Shown here in pieces: positions 14,635 through 20,322 of a stretch of DNA of 20,322 nt (position 1 is its first letter; each line of letters begins with the position of its first letter). The DNA is from a virus. A model generated the notes under the pieces. That model was not told the origin of the DNA, did no database searches, and saw only the letters and a list, made by a program, of their open reading frames with translations. The position numbers were made by a program, and so were the translations under genes. The stretch is from the IMG/VR virus record IMGVR_UViG_3300046002_003546, positions 1 to 20,322 of that record, one strand, 5' to 3'.

Positions 14635-15348
14635 ATGCAAGGGAAAAAATCATTTGTATTGTACACGGACCAAAGAGAAGTCTTTGAAGAGCTTACCGAC
14701 GAGCAAGCTGGCAAGTTAATTAAGCATATTTTTGGCTATGTTAACGACGAAAATCCCGAGACAGACGACAAGTTTATACGCCTGGCTTTTCTACCAATTA
14801 AGACCCAGCTTAAAAGGGACCTAAAGATTTGGGACGAAAAAAAGTACCTACGATCAGAGGCTGGTAAAAAGGGAGGCCTAGCAAAAGCTAGCAATGCTAG
14901 AAATGACCTAGCAAATCCTAGCAATGCTACAAATTCTCTAGCAAACCTAGCTGTTAATGTAAATGGTAATGTTAATGTAAATGATAATGTTAATGTAAAT
15001 GGTAATGTAAATAAACAAATAAGCGCTGGCGCTCTTTTTTCTTTGGAGGATGTCTTTAATGATTTTAAAAAAGAAAAGCCTTTAAAGCGTCCCTACTTTG
15101 AAAGAATGGCAGAGGTACATTCGACGGATTCAGATACCATTGAAAGATTGTTTAAAAAATGGGCGGTTTTAAAAGAGGGCGAAAATATGACAATCGCCAA
15201 AGCCGAAAATAGTTTTAATCTTTACATTGGCAATAATTTAAAAACCAATTACAAGCCAGCGGAAAAGTCAAAAAGCAGAAATGTTTTTGCGGATATGTAC
15301 GACGAATTAATGAGAGAAAAAGAAAAAAATAACCAACCAAACCAATGA
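14635..15348 (+). CDS. DUF6291-like replication protein with internal repeats
   Basis: A 237-aa protein. The N-terminus (SFVLYTDQREVFEELTDEQA...LAFLPIKTQLKRDLKIWDE) and RSEAGKKGGLAKAS match the DUF6291 pattern met in phage replication regions. Residues about 82-124 are low complexity: two LA-x2-SNA-x3 repeats and NVNVNDNVNVNGNVN. The rest (FNDFKKEKPLKRPYFERMAE..., LFKKWAVLKEG, FNLYIGNNLK) is helical and resembles the second half of DnaD-like initiators. A role in origin recognition and helicase loading is inferred from family, repeats and the neighbours. It follows the terminator at 14594-14629 with only 5 nt, so expression probably needs read-through. Confidence 0.75.
   Translation: MQGKKSFVLYTDQREVFEELTDEQAGKLIKHIFGYVNDENPETDDKFIRLAFLPIKTQLKRDLKIWDEKKYLRSEAGKKGGLAKASNARNDLANPSNATNSLANLAVNVNGNVNVNDNVNVNGNVNKQISAGALFSLEDVFNDFKKEKPLKRPYFERMAEVHSTDSDTIERLFKKWAVLKEGENMTIAKAENSFNLYIGNNLKTNYKPAEKSKSRNVFADMYDELMREKEKNNQPNQ
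14878..15006 (+). repeat. Iteron-like repeats inside replication gene, origin candidate
   Basis: Two blocks. Block 1: CTAGCAA at 14878, 14888, 14908, 14918 and 14938 with variants CTAGAAA (14897), CTACAAA (14927) and CTAGCTG (14947), i.e. one unit per about 10 nt and a 30-bp higher repeat (14878-14907, 14908-14937). Block 2: three 18-bp copies of GTTAATGTAAATGGTAAT (14953-14970, 14971-14988 with one change, 14989-15006). An array plus AT-rich repeats inside an initiator gene is the arrangement of lambda-type origins. Confidence 0.7.
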
Positions 15349-15974
15349 AAGAGATAATTTTAAAACATTTACAAAAAATGGAGTTTGTTTGTGGTCTAAA
15401 ACAATTTAAAGATTACAACCAAGACGAAGCAACGGAATTACTTGGATGCCTTTTGGATTTATTTTTAAAATATGGCTGGATGAACGAGGCAAGAGTTGAT
15501 TACATTTTGCAAGCTGGAATGAGGGGCCAATACGGCGATTTTTACCACGTTAACGAAAAGACGGTAAGCGTTTGGATTAATCAATATTATGCGCACCACC
15601 AAAGCCAAATCGTACAGGAGGTGCAAGCTTTAAATAACAAAGAAAAGGAGCCAACAAACGAAGAGATTGCGTACTGGATTGAGGTTGGAAAGCAAACCTT
15701 TCGAGACAATTACCAAGAGGCCAAAGAAACTGGACATTGCAAGCACCTTGCTGACTGGGGAATGTACTGGTTTAATAAGTTTCAAGAGAAAGGAATTTTA
15801 AAACCTTGGGATTTTAACGTGCAAGAAATAGAAAGCGACGTGCGTAAGGAATTGCGGTTGACAACCAGGTACGTTGAAGAGTCGACAGTTGGCGCTAAAA
15901 CCAAGAATAAGATTTGGAAATTGTTTATTTTACAGGCAATTAAGGACGGAAAAAACTTGGATCAGCTAGTATGA
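15345..15974 (+). CDS. Conserved phage protein, possibly replication accessory
   Basis: A 209-aa helical protein with ATGA overlaps on both sides (with the DUF6291-like gene and the C5 methyltransferase). Features: YGWMNEARVDYILQAGMRGQ (residues about 43-62), a region on YAHHQSQIVQEVQALNNKEK, and TGHCKHLADWGMYWFNKFQE. The position just after the initiator-like gene is that of a helicase loader in many phages, but I see no Walker motif, so it is not an AAA+ loader. No family is recognised with certainty. Confidence 0.6.
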   Translation: MKEIILKHLQKMEFVCGLKQFKDYNQDEATELLGCLLDLFLKYGWMNEARVDYILQAGMRGQYGDFYHVNEKTVSVWINQYYAHHQSQIVQEVQALNNKEKEPTNEEIAYWIEVGKQTFRDNYQEAKETGHCKHLADWGMYWFNKFQEKGILKPWDFNVQEIESDVRKELRLTTRYVEESTVGAKTKNKIWKLFILQAIKDGKNLDQLV

Positions 15975-16861
15975 GACATGGCTCTTTGTTTAGCGGAATA
16001 GGAGGTTTTGATTTAGCCTCTGAATGGATGGGATGGGAAAACGTATTCCATTGCGAATGGAATGAATTTGGACAAAAAGTTTTAAAATATTATTGGCCTG
16101 AAGCAATAACTTACAATGATATCACCAAAACAGATTTCTCTATTCACCGAGGAACAATTGACATTCTTACGGGTGGATTCCCATGCCAACCATACTCAAC
16201 CGCTGGAAAGCGACTTGGAAAACAGGACGAGCGCCATTTATGGCCCGAAATGCTTAGAGCAATTAGAGAAATTCAACCGAGCTACGTCGTGGGCGAAAAC
16301 GTTCGCGGCCTTGTTAATTGGAATGGAGGATTGGTTTTCGACGAAGTGCAAGCTGACTTGGAAGCTCAAGGCTACGAAGTCACACCGTTTTTACTTCCTG
16401 CTGCAAGCGTCGGCGCACCACATATTCGACAAAGAATTTGGTTTATTGCCTACAATGATTCCAACTCCAACTTGTATGGATTCAACCAATGCGACTGCAA
16501 CAATGAAGTCAACACAAGTAAAGGAAGGATCAATGCATTCAGTAACATTAACAAGAGCTATGGCAATGGGAATGCTACCAACTCCAATGTCATCGGATTG
16601 CGGAAACAAAGTGACAGGATTGGAAAATCAAGACTCACTAACAAAAAGAGCAAGGGAAATAACTGGCAAAACTTCCCAACTGTCGCCCCAATTTGTGATG
16701 GAGATGATGGGATTTCCGACAGATTGGACGGAATTACCTTTTCTAAATGGAGACAAGAATCAATCAAAGCAGGAGGAAACGCAGTTGTCCCACAGGTAGT
16801 TTATCAAATATTTAAAACAATAAATCAATACAATCAATTAAAAAACCAATTAACATTATGA
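15971..16861 (+). CDS. DNA (cytosine-5) methyltransferase
   Basis: A 296-aa C5 methyltransferase with motif I FSGIGGFDLA (7-16), motif IV GGFPCQPYS with catalytic C72, motif VI GENV (108-111), motif VIII RQRIWF (153-158) and motif X GNAVVPQV (269-276). Between VIII and X lies the target-recognition region, here about residues 162-231: it is Asn/Ser-rich and low complexity (NDSNSNLYGF, NCNNEVN-like, NINKSYGNGNATNSN), unlike a folded domain. The region 49-276 is also read in a second frame by another gene (16116-16799). A solitary phage enzyme protects DNA against host restriction. No restriction endonuclease is nearby. Its stop overlaps the next start as ATGA. Confidence 0.93.
   Translation: MRHGSLFSGIGGFDLASEWMGWENVFHCEWNEFGQKVLKYYWPEAITYNDITKTDFSIHRGTIDILTGGFPCQPYSTAGKRLGKQDERHLWPEMLRAIREIQPSYVVGENVRGLVNWNGGLVFDEVQADLEAQGYEVTPFLLPAASVGAPHIRQRIWFIAYNDSNSNLYGFNQCDCNNEVNTSKGRINAFSNINKSYGNGNATNSNVIGLRKQSDRIGKSRLTNKKSKGNNWQNFPTVAPICDGDDGISDRLDGITFSKWRQESIKAGGNAVVPQVVYQIFKTINQYNQLKNQLTL
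16116..16799 (+). CDS. Embedded gene in +1 frame of the C5 methyltransferase (LPTP/MMGFP-type phage protein)
   Basis: A 227-aa frame wholly inside the methyltransferase gene. It begins MISPKQISLFTEEQLTF and has GPKCLEQLEKF (43-53), WFSTKCKLTWKLKATKS (73-89), LPTPMSSD (154-161) and SQLSPQFVMEMMGFPTDW (187-204). I recognise this as a family of phage proteins found next to or fused with methyltransferases, always with repeated LPTP(T/M)xxD and a 'LNPxFVxxMMGFPxxW' signature, so the frame is not a shadow. The methyltransferase frame is low complexity exactly where this frame has its conserved middle. Function is unknown; a methylation cofactor or specificity subunit is an attractive inference. 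Confidence 0.75.
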   Translation: MISPKQISLFTEEQLTFLRVDSHANHTQPLESDLENRTSAIYGPKCLEQLEKFNRATSWAKTFAALLIGMEDWFSTKCKLTWKLKATKSHRFYFLLQASAHHIFDKEFGLLPTMIPTPTCMDSTNATATMKSTQVKEGSMHSVTLTRAMAMGMLPTPMSSDCGNKVTGLENQDSLTKRAREITGKTSQLSPQFVMEMMGFPTDWTELPFLNGDKNQSKQEETQLSHR

Positions 16862-17130
16862 GCAAGATTTACGGCGGAAACGCAAAGATTATTCAAACCA
16901 AGTTTGGCGAAATGACAAAGATTAGCCAAAGCCGTAGCGACTTAGAAAAGCTATTGGCATACTTAAACGCAAACGATTCAGAATGGGTAAACTTGGTATT
17001 AAAGGAAAAGCAAGAAAAGGTTGAAGGCAAGCCGACGCATTACTTGGAGGTAGACGATTGGAAGCCAGTACAAGTATCAAACAAGTCGACAGAGAAACGC
17101 ATTGTCGAAAACGATAACTTACCTTTCTAA
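16858..17130 (+). CDS. SSB-like small protein with acidic tail
   Basis: A 90-aa protein beginning MSKIYGGNAKIIQTKFGEMT and ending RIVENDNLPF. Similar short proteins in Bacteroidota phages have a beta-rich core with a conserved LEVDDWKP strand and an acidic C-terminus with a final Pro-Phe, like the tail by which bacterial SSB recruits partners. Single-strand DNA binding is therefore likely but not proven; it would complete the ERF-Gp157-RusA set. It begins in the methyltransferase stop (ATGA) and is followed directly by a small membrane gene. Confidence 0.6.
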   Translation: MSKIYGGNAKIIQTKFGEMTKISQSRSDLEKLLAYLNANDSEWVNLVLKEKQEKVEGKPTHYLEVDDWKPVQVSNKSTEKRIVENDNLPF

Positions 17131-17280
17131 ATGAAAAAAAATGATTTGTACGCAATCTTTGCGGCGCTGGTAGGCATTGCCTTACTGGCGTTGCTAAAGG
17201 TTTCTAGCTTGCTGCTTTTTGTAGTGGCCTTGGCTTTGTGGACCTTGGCTTGGTCTTGGATTTATAGCAAATGTAAATGA
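17131..17280 (+). CDS. 49-aa membrane protein with two hydrophobic segments
   Basis: MKKNDLYAIFAALVGIALLA then LLKVSSLLLFVVALALWTLA, ending WSWIYSKCK: two membrane helices with a short KVSS turn and Lys ends. Start directly follows the SSB-like stop and the 3' end overlaps rusA as ATGA, so it belongs to the operon. Nothing is known of its function. Confidence 0.65.
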   Translation: MKKNDLYAIFAALVGIALLALLKVSSLLLFVVALALWTLAWSWIYSKCK

Positions 17281-17618
17281 TACAATTTAAGCTAAACGAG
17301 AAACCACTAAGCGTTAACGAAGCCTGGCAAGGCAAGCGCTTTAAGACCGAAGCATATAAGCATTACGAGCGCACGATTTCATTTATGTTGCCAAAAGCCG
17401 AAATTGACCCTAAAGAAATGTTGAGGATTGAGTTTTTTTTCGGCTTTAGCAACAAGGCCAGCGATCTAGACAATCCAGTTAAGTTGCTTATTGATATTGC
17501 GCAAAAGAAATACGGCTTTAACGACAAAAACGTATTTGAATTAAATGTTCGCAAATGCCTGGTTAAAAAAGGGGAGGAGTTTATACATATGGGCATTTAT
17601 AAATTGGTGCCGTTTTAA
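17277..17618 (+). CDS. rusA: RusA-like Holliday junction resolvase
   Basis: A 113-aa protein with the RusA signature around FSNKASDLDNPVKLLIDIAQ (57-76): D63, D65 and D83 match the three catalytic Asp of RusA (two separated by one residue, the third about 18 further), and K69 the conserved Lys. RusA is a dimer that cuts four-way junctions with magnesium; in phages it trims recombination and packaging intermediates. It lies after SSB-like and before the PP-loop gene, which starts immediately after its stop. Confidence 0.9.
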   Translation: MIQFKLNEKPLSVNEAWQGKRFKTEAYKHYERTISFMLPKAEIDPKEMLRIEFFFGFSNKASDLDNPVKLLIDIAQKKYGFNDKNVFELNVRKCLVKKGEEFIHMGIYKLVPF

Positions 17619-18422
17619 ATGAAAACAATAAATAGTTTAAGCGGAGGCAAAACCTCGTCCTATTTGGCGGTTCATTATCCAGCAGATTACGAAATTTTTG
17701 CATTGGTTCAAATTGAGGATATCAATTGCAAGCCTAAAGATTTGAGCCTTGTAAAATATGCCTCGGAAAAGCTAGGAAAGGATTTTATTGCAACGGCAGA
17801 AAGCGACCTTACTTTGTACGCAATGCGAGACTTGGAGCAATTGATTGGTAAAGAAATAATTTGGGTTGCTGGCAAAAGCTTTGACGCATTAAACAAAAAG
17901 AAAAAAGCAATCCCAAACCAACAATTTAGATTTTGTACGACAGAAATGAAAATGCGACCAATATTTGATTGGTGGTATAAAAACATTGGCGAAAAGGTTA
18001 AAATGGGAGTTGGCTTTAGATATGACGAAAAGGAAAGGGCCGAAAGATTTAGCACAAGTTTTAACGGAATTGTAGGCGAAAAAAACAACCGTAACCAATG
18101 GCAAGAAATAGATTGGAGAGAAGGCTATTTTCCATTAATAGAAAACAAAACAACTCATTACCCTATTTATCAATGGGCACAACAAAGCGGCATTAATTTT
18201 CCAGCGGATAGCAATTGTGTTGGATGCTTTTGGAAGCCAGTACAACAACTTAGAAAAAATTGGGACACAGAGCCAGCCAAAATGCAATGGTTTTCAGATC
18301 AAGAAAAGAATGCAACTTGGAAAAAGGAAATGAGTTACGAGCAAGTTAAAACAATTGGATTGCAACAAGATTTTAACTTTGGAACTGGAAGCGGTTGCCA
18401 AGCTGGATTTTGTACGGATTAA
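17619..18422 (+). CDS. PAPS-reductase-like PP-loop protein
   Basis: A 267-aa protein with the PP-loop LSGGKTSS (7-14) for ATP, the motif RFCTTEMKMRPI (104-115) typical of PAPS-reductase-family phage proteins, and Cys pairs C200-x2-C203 (NCVGCFW) and C260-x4-C265 (GCQAGFCTD) that could hold a metal or Fe-S cluster. Family members activate a sulfur or acyl acceptor with ATP; the phage versions are annotated as phosphoadenosine phosphosulfate reductase but true reduction of PAPS is unproven. Because it lies in an operon with a DNA methyltransferase, nucleic-acid thiolation or another base modification is a fair hypothesis. No further modification gene is visible. Confidence 0.85.
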   Translation: MKTINSLSGGKTSSYLAVHYPADYEIFALVQIEDINCKPKDLSLVKYASEKLGKDFIATAESDLTLYAMRDLEQLIGKEIIWVAGKSFDALNKKKKAIPNQQFRFCTTEMKMRPIFDWWYKNIGEKVKMGVGFRYDEKERAERFSTSFNGIVGEKNNRNQWQEIDWREGYFPLIENKTTHYPIYQWAQQSGINFPADSNCVGCFWKPVQQLRKNWDTEPAKMQWFSDQEKNATWKKEMSYEQVKTIGLQQDFNFGTGSGCQAGFCTD

Positions 18423-18442
18423 ACAAAAATCTTGTTTTTAAC

Positions 18443-18470
18443 TTGTAATATTATCGGAATCTTATATTTG
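18443..18470 (+). promoter_or_regulatory. Promoter of the XRE regulator, with possible operator
   Basis: TTG (18443-18445) and TATATTTG (18463-18470) are 17 nt apart, a good Bacteroidota promoter. The palindrome TAATATTA (18446-18453) lies between the two elements and could be an operator for the HTH protein encoded just downstream. Confidence 0.7.
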
Positions 18471-18486
18471 CCTAAAGAATAAGCAA

Positions 18487-18690
18487 ATGAGCATTTACGA
18501 AGGATTGTTTATAAGAAAAGCGCGCAAAGCCGCTGGTTATACCCAGGAGCAATTGGCCGAAAAAATCGGATTGTCCTTGGCACCAATTAACCAGGTCGAA
18601 AACGGATGGGAGTCTATAAGTTTAAACAGATTAAGGCAAATTTGCGAGGCAATTGGTTTGGAGGTTGTAATTAGACGAAAAGATGGCTAA
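18487..18690 (+). CDS. XRE-family HTH transcriptional regulator
   Basis: A 67-aa Cro/C1-type HTH: FIRKARKAAGYTQEQLAEKI then GLSLAPINQVENG, LNRLRQICEAIGLEV. The helix 2-turn-helix 3 (QEQLAEKIGLSLAPINQVEN) is complete, so it should bind an operator, probably its own promoter. There is no C-terminal cleavage domain as in LexA or CI, and no partner integrase or Cro is seen, so it is more likely an early-gene or toxin-antitoxin-like regulator than a lysogeny repressor, but this is not decisive. It overlaps the next gene by 8 nt. Confidence 0.88.
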   Translation: MSIYEGLFIRKARKAAGYTQEQLAEKIGLSLAPINQVENGWESISLNRLRQICEAIGLEVVIRRKDG

Positions 18691-18934
18691 AGGTTACCCG
18701 ATTTCTAAGCCTGATTATTCGCTGGAAATTCGTTATCGACTAAGGGACGGAAAATGGTCCCCTTGGTCAAACAAAGGAAAGGGAAAGTTTGAGAGCATGG
18801 AGATAGTACAAAGGCAAATTAGAACGCTGGCAGCATCTTACCAAGGCCGAGAAAAAGAGGTTCGCTTTGAATGGAACGGAAAGCTTTGCAGTTTTACAGG
18901 CGAGCCAACTGGCCAAACAATTATATTAATGTAG
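18683..18934 (+). CDS. Hypothetical protein cotranscribed with the XRE regulator
   Basis: An 83-aa basic protein (MAKGYPISKPDYSLEIRYRL...): beta-rich with WSPWSNKGKGKF and a C-terminal strand (GKLCSFTGEPTGQTII). No family is recognised. Starts 8 nt before the XRE stop, in another frame, and is followed by a terminator. A basic protein made with an HTH regulator could be a cofactor, but it does not resemble HigB/RelE toxins. Confidence 0.6.
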   Translation: MAKGYPISKPDYSLEIRYRLRDGKWSPWSNKGKGKFESMEIVQRQIRTLAASYQGREKEVRFEWNGKLCSFTGEPTGQTIILM

Positions 18935-18956
18935 TTATTTTGGGTTTGTTGATGTT

Positions 18957-18988
18957 AAAAGGCTTGGGTTATGCTCAAGCTTTTTTTT
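18957..18988 (+). terminator. Rho-independent terminator after regulator operon
   Basis: AAAAGGCTTG (18957-18966) pairs with CAAGCTTTTT (18976-18985; one G-U) around a 9-nt loop and is followed by T to 18988. An 11-A run (18997-19007) lies just after it, before the next start. Confidence 0.85.
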
Positions 18989-19013
18989 CTAACTTTAAAA
19001 AAAAAAATTAAAT

Positions 19014-19574
19014 ATGAAAATAAACGATTTAGGATTTTGGGAGACAACGGACGCAACTGGTCACATTCACGATCTAAGCATTGCAGCCGCTTTGTCAAAT
19101 TATTTAGCAGAAAAACAAGCCAAGACAGTTGTCGACTTTGGTTGTGGTATGGGGGACTATGCAAAAGCTTTTAAAGCTGACGGCTATAAGGTGGAGGCAT
19201 ACGACGGAAACCCAAATACCGAAACGCTAAGCAATGGAATTGGCAAGGTGTTAGACCTATCTAAGCCGTTTTATTTGCGAAAAATGTTTGACGTTGTTTT
19301 GTCGCTCGAAGTCGGCGAGCATATTCCAGCGGAATTTGAGCAACAATTTATTGACAACATTTGCAAGCACGCCAAAAAGCATTTGGTTATTAGCTGGGCA
19401 ATTGAGGGCCAAGGTGGAAGCGGACACGTTAATTGCAAGAATAACAACTACATTATTGGCCAAATTGAGGATCGCGGCTTTAAATTTAATTTTAACGATA
19501 GCGAAAAAATTAGAAAGGCGGCTACAAATGCGTCTTGGTTTGGCTACACAATTATGGTTTTTGATAGGGTCTAA
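19014..19574 (+). CDS. Class I SAM-dependent methyltransferase
   Basis: A 186-aa protein with motif I VVDFGCGMGDY (39-49), motif II VEAYDGNP and post-motif DVVLSLEVGEHIP, the standard Rossmann-type SAM site. N-terminus FWETTDATGHIHDLSIAAAL and C-terminus (SWFGYTIMVFDRV) are typical of stand-alone phage methyltransferases of unknown substrate; small-molecule, DNA-base or lipid acceptors are possible. It has no target-recognition domain. Translation starts behind an A-rich leader after the upstream terminator. Its stop codon lies inside its own terminator. Confidence 0.85.
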   Translation: MKINDLGFWETTDATGHIHDLSIAAALSNYLAEKQAKTVVDFGCGMGDYAKAFKADGYKVEAYDGNPNTETLSNGIGKVLDLSKPFYLRKMFDVVLSLEVGEHIPAEFEQQFIDNICKHAKKHLVISWAIEGQGGSGHVNCKNNNYIIGQIEDRGFKFNFNDSEKIRKAATNASWFGYTIMVFDRV

Positions 19575-19594
19575 TTTAGGTTAGACTTTTTTTT
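19569..19594 (+). terminator. Rho-independent terminator after methyltransferase
   Basis: GTCTAA (19569-19574, containing the TAA stop) pairs with TTAGAC (19581-19586), loop of 6 nt, followed by eight T (19587-19594). Separates early genes from packaging genes. Confidence 0.85.
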
Positions 19595-19604
19595 ACCTTT
19601 ACTG

Positions 19605-19619
19605 AATAAACAGTTTATT
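19605..19619. repeat. Perfect palindrome before the small terminase gene
   Basis: AATAAAC (19605-19611) A GTTTATT (19613-19619), a perfect 7-bp inverted repeat with one central base, ending 4 nt before the ATG at 19624. Possible operator or translational control site; also near TACCTTTA (19594-19601), one base off a -7 element. Confidence 0.55.
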
Positions 19620-19623
19620 TCAC

Positions 19624-19881
19624 ATGGGACAAAATGGAGGCGCAAGGCCAGGAGCTGGCAGACCGCCAAAGGCTGACGAAATTAAGCTAATTGAACAAAT
19701 GGACGCGGTTGCCGTCCCAGCTAAGATATGGGCGGCCCTATTGGATCGCTGCGAGAATGGAGACACCCAGGCAATTAAGACCTGGCTTAATTATCGCTTT
19801 GGTATGCCACGCCAGCAAATCGATGTTACTACTTTAGGCGAAAAGGTAACACCACCAATTGAGTGGCTTAAATCCAAGTAA
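19624..19881 (+). CDS. Small terminase subunit
   Basis: An 85-aa protein starting MGQNGGARPGAGRPPKADEI, the N-terminus of small terminases in Bacteroidota phages, then KLIEQMDAVAVPAKIWAALL and RFGMPRQQIDV, the standard short form of this family. It is shorter than classical TerS, as usual for this group. It binds the pac or cos site and hands DNA to TerL. A one-base overlap with the large terminase start (TAATG, 19879-19883) shows coupling. The palindrome ahead of the gene may be regulatory. Confidence 0.85.
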   Translation: MGQNGGARPGAGRPPKADEIKLIEQMDAVAVPAKIWAALLDRCENGDTQAIKTWLNYRFGMPRQQIDVTTLGEKVTPPIEWLKSK

Positions 19882-20322
19882 TGGAATCAATCAAGTTACT
19901 AGACAAATACCAACCTTTATTTTTAGAGGACCCAAAAACGCGTTATTTCCTTATTACTGGCGGCCGTGGATCAGGGAAATCGTGGACTTTGTCGATGTTT
20001 CTTTTAAACCTGACTTATGAAGAGGGCCACGTTATTTTATTTACACGTTGGACCTTAACCTCGGCGTTTATTTCGATTATTCCTGAGTTTATCGATAAGA
20101 TTGAGTTAATGAATAAGGCCGACGATTTCGAAATAACACAGTCCGAAATCATAAACAAGGCGACAGAATCAAAGATTTTATTTCGTGGAATTAAGACCAG
20201 CCAAGGCACGGCAACTGCTAACCTTAAATCAATTGCTGGGGTTACTACTTTTATTCTCGACGAATCTGAAGAGTTAATGGATGAGGATGTTTTCGACCGC
20301 ATCGACCTATCGATTAGGGTCT
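19881..20322 (+). CDS. terL: Large terminase subunit, N-terminal part (cut by window end)
   Basis: Reads MESIKLLDKYQPLFLEDPKT, then RYFLITGGRGSGKSWTLSMF with Walker A GGRGSGKS (27-34) and Walker B TFILDESEE (D127, E128), plus the conserved ILFTRWTLTSAF stretch of Terminase_3-type ATPases. It packages DNA with its N-terminal ATPase; the nuclease domain lies beyond the window. Only 147 residues are seen because the frame runs off the end. Confidence 0.9.
   Translation, partial: MESIKLLDKYQPLFLEDPKTRYFLITGGRGSGKSWTLSMFLLNLTYEEGHVILFTRWTLTSAFISIIPEFIDKIELMNKADDFEITQSEIINKATESKILFRGIKTSQGTATANLKSIAGVTTFILDESEELMDEDVFDRIDLSIRV

Noticed and set aside
14878-15006. CRISPR array
   Set aside because: Units are 7-18 bp, adjoin without unique spacers and keep a reading frame; no cas gene is near.
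17708-18104. Minus-strand frames opposite the PP-loop gene
   Set aside because: Shadow frames; the + strand gene has clear motifs.
18997-19007. Run of 11 A before the SAM methyltransferase as a phase-variation tract
   Set aside because: It is in the untranslated leader, and A-rich leaders are normal for starts in this group.
19288-19584. 98-aa + strand frame inside the SAM methyltransferase gene
   Set aside because: Unlike the 16116-16799 case, no conserved pattern is seen and the host gene shows no low-complexity region there.

Overview
This window is a stretch of a tailed (siphovirus-type) phage genome, or a prophage of the same kind, that infects a member of the Bacteroidota. The evidence is gene content (tape measure, S74-terminated tail fibre, M15 endolysin, ERF annealing protein, Gp157, RusA, terminase), an AT-rich composition, start codons preceded by A-rich leaders rather than Shine-Dalgarno sites, and promoters of the Bacteroidota type (TTG about 17-19 nt upstream of TAnnTTTG). 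No integrase, ribosomal or metabolic host gene is seen. Terminase genes follow the early region directly and tape measure to lysis genes precede it, so the map is read across the usual start of a circular or permuted phage genome.

Layout. (1) 1-8177, tail module on the + strand: 3' part of the tape measure gene, a 1063-aa tail protein with a seven-repeat beta-propeller inserted in its middle, a 912-aa tail fibre ending in a self-cleaving S74 chaperone, and two small proteins, closed by a rho-independent terminator. (2) 8323-10957, a tightly overlapping lysis cassette: small membrane proteins, a 40-aa basic protein, a metallophosphoesterase, an M15 peptidase endolysin, two small proteins and a membrane-anchored periplasmic protein. 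(3) 10958-11880, a palindrome-rich segment with two genes on the minus strand: a four-cysteine protein and a lipoprotein-like gene whose signal peptide lacks a usual start codon. (4) 11911-14512, early genes: ERF, Gp157, and small HTH and membrane proteins. (5) 14525-18422, promoter and a compact RNA leader ending in a terminator, a replication protein carrying iteron-like repeats, a C5 DNA methyltransferase with a second gene embedded in another frame, an SSB-like protein, RusA and a PAPS-reductase-like PP-loop protein. (6) 18463-19574, XRE-type regulator, small gene, terminator and a SAM methyltransferase. (7) 19624-end, small and (cut off) large terminase.

Genes mostly touch through ATGA or TAATG overlaps, so each module is probably one transcript with coupled translation. 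ERF, Gp157, the SSB-like protein and RusA form a recombination/replication set; the C5 methyltransferase and possibly the PP-loop protein modify DNA. The most notable features are the 684-nt dual-coding region inside the methyltransferase gene and the RNA leader at 14541-14630, whose first hairpin loop is complementary over 7 nt to the loop of its own terminator.
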